NCBI GenBank assembly: GCA_934678955.1
Contig: CAKUSI010000259.1
Coordinates: 1 to 5,643 of the forward strand
Length of the DNA: 5,643 bases
Direction: 5' to 3'
DNA from: an uncultured Austwickia sp.
Lineage (GTDB): Bacteria > Actinomycetota > Actinomycetes > Actinomycetales > Dermatophilaceae
Notes under the pieces: generated by a model
Database searches by the model: none
What the model was told of the DNA's origin: nothing
Seen by the model: only the letters and a program-made list of their open reading frames with translations
In this document: positions 1 through 5,643 of the stretch, one piece after another
Position numbering within the stretch: position 1 is the first letter of the stretch
How the letters are laid out: each line of letters opens with the position of its first letter
Position numbers and translations under genes: made by a program

Positions 1-3000
1 TCCGACAGCTCATCGCGACGCTCTATGACGACGTCACCCCCACCGACGACCGCCACGCCATCGCGCTGCTCGCCCACCACCCGATGGTCGCCGGCCTCAT
101 CGACGAGGCCCACGCCGCCGCCTCCCTCGAGACACTCGCCGAGGCTGTGTTCCCGCGCCCGGACGCCGGTGACATCGCGACCGGATTCGTCACCGTTCTC
201 ATCGCCGCGCTCAGCCACCTCCGCACCCGGCTTGGCCGGGGGCTGCCGTCGGTCGAGGTCCATCTGTGGGTACGCGAGCTGACCCGCATCGACCGCCTTG
301 CCACCAGCGCCCCGGACTACCGCTGGACCGACGACGGCACGCCGGCTGACCCGCAGGCGTACGCCTTCCCCGCGATCTATTGCCGCCACTGCGGCCGCTC
401 CGGCTGGGGCGTCACCCTCGAGCCCACCGGCTGGGGCCTGCACCACGACGACACCGGCATCCGGCGTCGGCATGCGGCGAAGGAGGCCTACTTCCGCGCC
501 CTGATCCACGCGCCGACCGAAGCCGAGCAGGGCCTCTTCGATCGCCTGCGCTGGCTCGACCCCCGCACCCGCGAGATCCGCGGCGACGCCCCCGCACCTG
601 ATGACGAGGACTACCTCAACGGGCTCATCCTGCCCGTGCTCACCCACAGCCGCGACGACGAGGATGCCGCCCGCAACGACGACTGCCCCTCCTGTGGCAT
701 GAAGGACGGCATCCGCTTCCTCGGGTCCGCGATCGCCACCCTGCTGTCGGTATCCCTCTCCGTCCTCTTCGGCAGCGACGACCTTGCCGCTGGCGACAAG
801 AAAGCCCTCGTCTTCACCGACTCCGTGCAGGACGCCGCCCATCGCGCCGGGTTTGTCGAGGCCCGTTCCCACACCCTGAGCCTGCGCTCGGCCATCCGCG
901 AGAGTCTCACCGCGCCCGTCAACCTCGAACAGCTCGCCGACACAGTCCTGCGCGACGCGCGGGACGATCCGTTCGCGCGCTATCGCCTCCTCGGCCCCGA
1001 CATCGCCGAGCGCGAATCGTTCGCGCCGTTCTGGCGTACGCCCGATCAAGCCCCCAACTGGGTCCAACTCAACGTGCGGCGCCGGTTGCTGTTCGACCTG
1101 GAGCTGGAGTTCGGGTTGCAGTCGCGGTTCGGCCGCACGCTCGAGGCCACGGGCTCGGTCGTGGCCGAGGTCGACGCCCGTCCCGCGGTCCTGCTGCGCG
1201 CCGCCACAGCCGCGTTCAACGAGGTCTCGACCCTCGACGCCCCACCCGACGACAAGGCCTTCATCGCGTGGGCGCGCGGCGTGCTCGAACGGCTCCGCGG
1301 CTCCGGTGCCATGCGTCATGACTGGCTCGACAAGTTCATCGAAGAGGACTGCACGCGCTGGCGCATCTGGGGAGGCCGACCCAAGAAGCAGGGCATGCCC
1401 GCGTTCCCACCCGGCCGGTCGGCGCCGACCTTCCCGCGCGTCGGTTCACCCCTGGCCCAACCACACCGCCACGACGTGGACCAGGTCACCGCGACCAAGG
1501 GCTGGTTCGCCGGCTGGGCGGCGAAAGTCCTGGACATCCCCCGTCCCGCCGGAGCGACCCTGAGCAAGCTGCTGCTGGCCCAGCTCGCCCGGGCCGGCGT
1601 ACTCGTCGAAATGTCCACCCGCACCGCCATCGCCTACGCGATCCCGCCGGCCAACGTGCTGGTCCAACCCACCGAGCTGGCAGACCTCGAAGCAGGTCGC
1701 CACCTGCTGCGCTGCGACACCTGCCACGCCGAAACCACCGGCACAGCCACCGTCGTCGACCAGCTCGACGGCGCACCCTGCACCTACGACAACTGCCCGG
1801 GACGGCTGCAGCGCGCGGCGGGGGAAGACAACTACTATCGCCGGCTCTATGCCGCGACCGACATGCGCCGCGTCGTCGCCCGCGAACACTCCTCGATGCT
1901 CGACGACAAGACCCGCGTGGGCTATGAGAACGCGTTCAAGGCCGCCTCTGCCGACCCGTCCGCACCCAACGTCCTAGTCGCCACGCCGACCCTGGAGATG
2001 GGCATCGACATCGGCGACCTGTCCACCGTCATGCTCGCTTCGCTGCCGCGCACCGTCGCGTCCTATCTGCAGCGCATCGGCCGCGCGGGCCGGCGTACCG
2101 GCAACAGCCTCAACCTCGCCTACCTCACCGGCCGGGGCGACACCCTCCCCCGCCTCGGCGATCCGCTGTCGGTGATCAACGGCGAGGTGCGCCCGCCCGC
2201 GACCTATCTGTCGGCCGAGGAGATCCTGCAGCGGCAATACCTCGCCTCGATCGTCGACCGCCGCGCCCGCGCCTCCGATGGCCGCGGGGTCAGCAAGGCG
2301 CCCGGCGTCCTCGGATCGGCCGATCCGGGCACGTGGCTGGGTGATCTGATCGAGTACGCCGACACTCACGTCGACGAGCTGCTCGACGCCTTCCTCACCG
2401 GTTTCGACAACCTGCAGGACACCGCGCGCGAAGCACTCACCACCTGGGCAACCCCGAAGGACGGGCCAGGGACGTCGGGGCTGGCGGAGTCGGCGTACGC
2501 GGCCGCGGGCCGCTGGCAACGCGACCGGGAGGACCTCCTGTTCCGGATCGACGCGATCCAGACCGAGCTCCCTGATCTGCAGCAACGGGCCGAATCGCCG
2601 GCGGCCGACCAGCCGGCCCAGCGGGCGTACTCCACCGCCCTCGCCGCCCTCCGCGGGACGCGCGCCCAACTCGCCGACGCCAACTCCGAATATTGGATCG
2701 CCGCGCTGGAGGCGCACGGGCTGCTGCCGAACTACACCCTGCTCGACGACCGCGTGACGCTTGATGTGGCGATCAGTTGGATCGACCCGGAGGACGATGG
2801 CTACAAACAGGACCACACCCGGCTCGACCGGCCGTCCGCACGGGCGCTGCACGAGTTCGCGCCGGGGTCGACGTTCTATTCGCGGGGCTATGAGATCGCC
2901 ATCGATGCCGTCGATGTCGGCCGGGACGCCGGGGACGTGCGGACCTGGGCGTGGTGTGCGGACTGTGGTTATGCGCAGTGCCTGGACGAGACCCCGCAGC

Positions 3001-5132
3001 TGGCCGCGTGCCCCCGGTGTGGATCGATCGCGCTGACCGATGCCAACCAGCGTCTGCGCGTGGTGGAGTTGCAGCGCGTGTCCGCGCAGCTGCAGCGCGA
3101 CGAGGCGCACATCGGCGACCGGTCCGATGACCGCCGGCGGACGCAGTTCTGGGTCGTGCCGGCGGTCGATGTCGCCCCGGCAGACCTGACGCGGTCGTGG
3201 TTCGTCGAGGGAATGGGGTTCGGTGCCCGTTATGCGCGACGGCTGACGATCCGTTGGGTGAACCTGGGGGTACGCGGGCCGGGCCCCAGCCTGCAGATCG
3301 CCGGCGAACAGACCCCCGCGCCACTGTTCCGGATCTGCCGCGGCTGCGGCGTACAGGATCGCGTCGGACGCGCCAATCGGCCCGAGGAACACCGGCCGTG
3401 GTGTCCGCACCGAGCAGCCTCGGACGAGCAGCATGTCGAGACCATTGCCCTGTCGCGGACCCTGCACACCCAGGGTGTGTTGCTGCCGTTGCCCTGGTCG
3501 GTGGTGCTCGGGGACATGTTCGCGATGCCGTCCCTGACCGCGGCGATCCTGCTCGGACTGCGGGAAACATTCGGTGGCTCGCCGGACCACATCGGCGTAC
3601 TCCCCTGTCCCGATCCGGTTATCGGTGCCGAGAACCGGCCAGCGCTGTTGCTGCATGACACCGTTCCCGGCGGGACCGGCTATCTGGCGGATCTCGCCCG
3701 GCCGGAGCAGGTGTGGGAGCTCCTGACGCGCGCCTATCTGCTGGTCCGCGATTGCGAGTGTGCCGACGAGGGGCGGCAGGCGTGTCACCGGTGTCTGTTG
3801 CCGTTCGCGGGGACGAACCCTGACAAGGTGTCCCGCGCCACGGCAGAGCGGCATCTGCGCGAGCTGCTGACCTTGGGCGAGAATGACGACCCGGGCGCCG
3901 GGATGCTGTGGAAGATCACCGACGACACCCCGCCGGCCGAGGACCCGTGGTCACACCTGGAGAAGCGGTTCCATCAGGAGTTCGTCGCGATGGTCGACAA
4001 GCTCGGCGGGACCGTGGTGACCAAGTCGAAGGCCCAGGGCAACGAGCTGACCATCACGCTGGGTAAATCCCGGCGCGCCTGGTACCTCTTCCCGCAACAG
4101 ACCGTGGCCGGCGCCAAGCCTGACTTCGTGCTCGAGTGTTCAGATCAGTCCATTCCCAAGGTCGCGATCTTCACCGACGGTCGGCAATATCACGCGAGTC
4201 AGGCCATCAACCGGCTGGCCGAGGACGCCGAGAAACGAGCCGTGCTGCGCGATGCGGGCTATGTCGTGCTGGCCGTGACGGCCACTGATGTCGAGCAGGC
4301 CCAGCAAGGGATCGTTCCTGCCCCGCCCGGCTGGTGGGACGAGCCGAAGTCGCAGATGCTGATCGCGCAGGTGCCCCGGGCGTCGGTGATGCTCGATGCC
4401 GTGCGGCACGGTCCGTTCGCGTTCCTGCGCACCTGGCTGCTCGACCCCCAGCCCGACGCGCAGCAGGCGACGGCCGAGGCGCTGTCGATGATGTTCTTGG
4501 TCGCGCCGGATGCGGTGGATGGGGAGCAGCCGCTCTCCGAGCAGGTACGCCGGCACCTGCGCGGCGGAGCGGCGGTTGTGTCGAGCCCCGCGCCGGGTGG
4601 TCTGTACGCCTCGGCGGCCCTGGGAGTGGGCGCCTTGGCTCGGGGCATACAGCCGAAGCAGATCGAGTTGTGCGTACTCCTCGACGACGGCGCCAAGGCC
4701 CTCGGCCACCCCGACTTCGCGGAGTCCTGGCGCGACTGGCTGAGCCTGTCCAATGCACTGAATCTGTCCCAGGCGCCCCTGACGATGGGGACCCTGGGCA
4801 TGGCACCGCGCGCGGATCTCGTACCGCCGCCGGACCAGCTCGAGGTTGAGGTCGACTTGCCCGCCGTGTGGCGGCCGGCGTACGACGCAGCATCAGGGGA
4901 AGACCAACGCACGTTCGTCCGCGAACTGGCCGCCCGCGGCGTACGCGCACCGGACGAGATCGACCCCGAAGTCGGCGATATCGGCATCATCGTCGACTAC
5001 GCCTGGACCGAACTCAAAGTCGCGGTCATGGAAGACCCGGACCCGGAGGACGTCGCCGACCTCGCCGCCGAGGGCTGGCAACTCGTTGGCTGGGACACGG
5101 AGGCGGTTGCCCAGCAGGTCCCAAGAAGTTGA
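1..5132 (+). CDS. Giant DEAD/DEAH-type SF2 helicase with DUF1998 (MrfA-like) zinc domain and nuclease-fold-like C-terminal tail; 5' end missing
   Basis: Likely an ATP-dependent DNA helicase or translocase acting on intracellular DNA. The frame is open from base 3 with no start visible, so the ATG at 84 is internal. Residues are numbered from the codon at 3 (1709 visible). Walker A and DEAH motifs of RecA domain 1 must lie upstream. Seen: zinc ribbon C127/C130/C228/C231; RecA domain 2 start KKALVFTDS (266-274); conserved REH (627-629); motif V ATPTLEMGIDIGD (660-672); motif VI QRIGRAGRR (690-698). About 290 extra residues split domain 2 and carry ribbon C571/C574/C593/C598. Next come a charged helical stretch (about 837-897), GLLPNY (906-911), ribbons C985/C988/C1003/C1006 and C1112/C1115/C1134/H1136, then the DUF1998 core LHDTVPGGTGY (1217-1227) with C1251/C1253/C1261/C1264. 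Residues 1317-1430 resemble a Vsr/DUF559-like fold (PDF at 1373-1375, TDG at 1391-1393, H1397, D1408, R1412). A second such stretch ends the protein (about 1640-1700). Helicase plus DUF1998 is well supported. Relationship to MrfA, DrmA/DrmB, DpdJ or DruE is undecided, and a defence role is inferred. No frameshift is seen. Confidence 0.93.
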   Translation, partial: RQLIATLYDDVTPTDDRHAIALLAHHPMVAGLIDEAHAAASLETLAEAVFPRPDAGDIATGFVTVLIAALSHLRTRLGRGLPSVEVHLWVRELTRIDRLATSAPDYRWTDDGTPADPQAYAFPAIYCRHCGRSGWGVTLEPTGWGLHHDDTGIRRRHAAKEAYFRALIHAPTEAEQGLFDRLRWLDPRTREIRGDAPAPDDEDYLNGLILPVLTHSRDDEDAARNDDCPSCGMKDGIRFLGSAIATLLSVSLSVLFGSDDLAAGDKKALVFTDSVQDAAHRAGFVEARSHTLSLRSAIRESLTAPVNLEQLADTVLRDARDDPFARYRLLGPDIAERESFAPFWRTPDQAPNWVQLNVRRRLLFDLELEFGLQSRFGRTLEATGSVVAEVDARPAVLLRAATAAFNEVSTLDAPPDDKAFIAWARGVLERLRGSGAMRHDWLDKFIEEDCTRWRIWGGRPKKQGMPAFPPGRSAPTFPRVGSPLAQPHRHDVDQVTATKGWFAGWAAKVLDIPRPAGATLSKLLLAQLARAGVLVEMSTRTAIAYAIPPANVLVQPTELADLEAGRHLLRCDTCHAETTGTATVVDQLDGAPCTYDNCPGRLQRAAGEDNYYRRLYAATDMRRVVAREHSSMLDDKTRVGYENAFKAASADPSAPNVLVATPTLEMGIDIGDLSTVMLASLPRTVASYLQRIGRAGRRTGNSLNLAYLTGRGDTLPRLGDPLSVINGEVRPPATYLSAEEILQRQYLASIVDRRARASDGRGVSKAPGVLGSADPGTWLGDLIEYADTHVDELLDAFLTGFDNLQDTAREALTTWATPKDGPGTSGLAESAYAAAGRWQRDREDLLFRIDAIQTELPDLQQRAESPAADQPAQRAYSTALAALRGTRAQLADANSEYWIAALEAHGLLPNYTLLDDRVTLDVAISWIDPEDDGYKQDHTRLDRPSARALHEFAPGSTFYSRGYEIAIDAVDVGRDAGDVRTWAWCADCGYAQCLDETPQLAACPRCGSIALTDANQRLRVVELQRVSAQLQRDEAHIGDRSDDRRRTQFWVVPAVDVAPADLTRSWFVEGMGFGARYARRLTIRWVNLGVRGPGPSLQIAGEQTPAPLFRICRGCGVQDRVGRANRPEEHRPWCPHRAASDEQHVETIALSRTLHTQGVLLPLPWSVVLGDMFAMPSLTAAILLGLRETFGGSPDHIGVLPCPDPVIGAENRPALLLHDTVPGGTGYLADLARPEQVWELLTRAYLLVRDCECADEGRQACHRCLLPFAGTNPDKVSRATAERHLRELLTLGENDDPGAGMLWKITDDTPPAEDPWSHLEKRFHQEFVAMVDKLGGTVVTKSKAQGNELTITLGKSRRAWYLFPQQTVAGAKPDFVLECSDQSIPKVAIFTDGRQYHASQAINRLAEDAEKRAVLRDAGYVVLAVTATDVEQAQQGIVPAPPGWWDEPKSQMLIAQVPRASVMLDAVRHGPFAFLRTWLLDPQPDAQQATAEALSMMFLVAPDAVDGEQPLSEQVRRHLRGGAAVVSSPAPGGLYASAALGVGALARGIQPKQIELCVLLDDGAKALGHPDFAESWRDWLSLSNALNLSQAPLTMGTLGMAPRADLVPPPDQLEVEVDLPAVWRPAYDAASGEDQRTFVRELAARGVRAPDEIDPEVGDIGIIVDYAWTELKVAVMEDPDPEDVADLAAEGWQLVGWDTEAVAQQVPRS

Positions 5133-5143
5133 CGCGTCCTTCA

Positions 5144-5164
5144 ATGTCCTAATGATTAGGACAT
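5144..5164. promoter_or_regulatory. Perfect 21-bp palindrome, probable operator
   Basis: Two 10-base arms, ATGTCCTAAT and its exact reverse complement, flank a single central G at 5154. It begins 12 bases after the helicase stop codon. The arms are AT-rich (3 of 10 G/C) in a very GC-rich genome, there is no loop and no following T-run, so a dimeric repressor site is likelier than a terminator. Symmetric sites of this size are typical of MarR-, TetR- or winged-helix-type dimers. Which protein binds cannot be told. A possible -35 hexamer TTGACG (5129-5134) with a weak AATGAT -10 (5151-5156, spacing 16) would put the palindrome over a promoter serving the downstream gene. That promoter is only a suggestion. 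Confidence 0.6.
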
Positions 5165-5207
5165 AGAGACAGAGCTGGATCCGTGCCCAGATGTATAAAC
5201 CAAGTCC

Positions 5208-5250
5208 CACATGTGCAAAAGTCTCCACACATATATAATCCACATGTGGA
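5208..5250. repeat. Pair of CACATGTG palindromic boxes flanking the -10 element
   Basis: CACATGTG occurs at 5208-5215 and again at 5242-5249 (as CACATGTGG; the second extends to the perfect 12-bp palindrome TCCACATGTGGA at 5239-5250). The centres are 33 bp apart, close to three helical turns. The first box lies where the -35 of the downstream promoter would be, and the second covers the predicted transcription start and GTG start codon. A protein bound at both boxes would bracket the -10 element, which suggests repression of the AlbA_2-type gene. The repeats are seen directly; their function is inferred. Confidence 0.5.
5234..5239 (+). promoter_or_regulatory. Consensus -10 element TATAAT for the AlbA_2-type gene, probably leaderless
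   Basis: TATAAT matches the sigma-70/HrdB-type -10 consensus at all six positions and ends six bases before the GTG at 5246, so transcription would start at or next to the start codon. No Shine-Dalgarno sequence lies before that GTG. Both facts fit leaderless translation, which is common in actinobacteria. No good -35 is visible at 16-18 bp spacing; the CACATGTG box occupies that place, so the promoter may need an activator or simply lack a -35. Confidence 0.55.
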
Positions 5251-5643
5251 AGAACAGCCGGAGATTACTGATCTGGAAGCCGTGGGTTCACCTGACGAAG
5301 CGGTGGCGGAGATGGTTGACAGCGTGCGCCAAGACAACAGCGACACCACCGCGGTTGAGATCAAGTCAGGGTCAGGAGGTCTTCCGGACTCTCTGACAGC
5401 CACGATCTCCTCGCTGTCCAACCGCCCGGGCGGCGGCACCATCATCCTGGGCCTGGACGAGAGTCAAGGATTCCTCCCCGTCCACCTCGCGAATCCCGCA
5501 GTGCTTGCGCGGGCTCTCGCAGACCGTGCTCGCAAGGCTGTGGACCCCCCAGTCACACCAGATATCCAGCTTGTTCCTTTCGAGCGCGCGACACTCGTGG
5601 TGGCTCGCGTTCCTGAGCTCCCCACCGCGCTCAAGCCGTGCGT
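5246..5643 (+). CDS. AlbA_2/Schlafen-type putative ATP-binding protein, N-terminal part; 3' end missing
   Basis: Only the first 132 codons are in the window. The GTG at 5246 is the chosen start because a consensus -10 ends six bases upstream, the codons from there on read as an ordinary acidic N-terminus, and no start has a well-spaced ribosome binding site. GTG 5303 and ATG 5312 are alternatives. The domain signature is E38-x-K40 in AVEIKS, then about 20 residues later N59 and GGGTIILGLDE (62-72), then a strand ending in LKPC at the edge. This is the usual order of the AlbA_2 (formerly AAA_4, Schlafen-like) domain, in which the E-x-K and Gly-rich strand form the conserved core. Bacterial members are often annotated as ATP-binding proteins or transcriptional regulators and may carry C-terminal winged-helix or HATPase-like parts, which cannot be checked here. 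Eukaryotic Schlafens include RNA nucleases, but nuclease activity here is not shown. Codon choice (TCA, CTT, GTT, CCT, ACA) is less GC-biased than in the helicase gene. It lies 113 bases downstream in the same direction. Confidence 0.8.
   Translation, partial: MEEQPEITDLEAVGSPDEAVAEMVDSVRQDNSDTTAVEIKSGSGGLPDSLTATISSLSNRPGGGTIILGLDESQGFLPVHLANPAVLARALADRARKAVDPPVTPDIQLVPFERATLVVARVPELPTALKPC

Noticed and set aside
93..125. LIDEAH at the left edge resembling helicase motif II (DEAH box)
   Set aside because: No S/T-A-T motif III follows at the expected distance, and the next residues (SLETLAEAVFP, then VEVHLWVREL before a zinc ribbon) match the linker that follows RecA domain 1 in DUF1998 helicases. 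The DEAH spelling is judged coincidental, with the true motif upstream of the window.
1974..3854. 626-codon open frame on the minus strand
   Set aside because: It is antisense to conserved helicase motifs and zinc clusters, is rich in Arg/Pro/Gly as expected of a shadow frame in high-GC coding DNA, and shows no recognisable domain.
5144..5164. Intrinsic transcription terminator after the helicase gene
   Set aside because: The stem is AT-rich, has essentially no loop, and no T-run follows, so a stable terminator hairpin is unlikely.
5236..5244. TAATCCACA, one mismatch from the DnaA box TTATCCACA
   Set aside because: It is a single site; no cluster of boxes, dnaA/dnaN genes or iterons are present, and it coincides with the -10/CACATGTG elements.
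5205..5244. Three CCACA direct repeats (5207, 5225, 5240)
   Set aside because: The spacing is irregular (18 and 15) and the motif is too short; two of the three are just parts of the CACATGTG boxes.
5211..5396. Short plus-strand frame from ATG 5211 (also ATG 5245) across the intergenic region
   Set aside because: It overlaps the AlbA_2-type gene in another frame, has no domain-like sequence and stops within the conserved AlbA_2 coding region.

Overview
The window is about two-thirds G+C with strong G/C preference at third codon positions. It has a possible leaderless GTG start and many C-rich acidic/arginine codons. These traits suggest a high-GC actinobacterium, but no ribosomal RNA or housekeeping gene is present to fix the genus. 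Nothing here is a core-genome gene. The content looks like an accessory or defence-type locus.

Layout: positions 1-5132 are the 3' part of one very large plus-strand gene. Its reading frame is already open at the left edge, and 1709 residues are visible. It encodes a superfamily 2 helicase of the DUF1998 (MrfA-like zinc-binding) type. The visible order is: a linker after RecA domain 1, which itself lies outside the window; a first zinc ribbon; RecA domain 2 split by a long insertion that holds a second zinc ribbon; a charged helical stretch; two more zinc ribbons; the DUF1998 core with its C-x-C...C-x-x-C cluster; and a C-terminal extension of about 400 residues. That extension contains a region resembling Vsr/DUF559-type nuclease folds and a second, shorter region of similar flavour. 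Proteins of this general architecture include MrfA/YprA repair helicases and the large helicases of DISARM, Dpd and Druantia phage-defence loci. The sequence alone does not say which it is closest to.

Positions 5133-5245 are a 113-base, AT-richer gap. It holds a perfect 21-bp palindrome (5144-5164), two CACATGTG boxes 33 bp apart, and a consensus TATAAT (5234-5239) placed where a leaderless GTG start at 5246 would need it. From 5246 to the right edge runs the 5' part of a second plus-strand gene, encoding an N-terminal AlbA_2/Schlafen-type domain.

The two genes point the same way. The second seems to have its own regulated promoter rather than depending only on read-through. A giant DUF1998 helicase with a nuclease-like tail beside an AlbA_2 protein fits a phage-defence or DNA-processing island. 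That is an inference from domains and context, not something the sequence proves. No tRNA, rRNA, CRISPR array, insertion sequence or convincing intrinsic terminator was seen.
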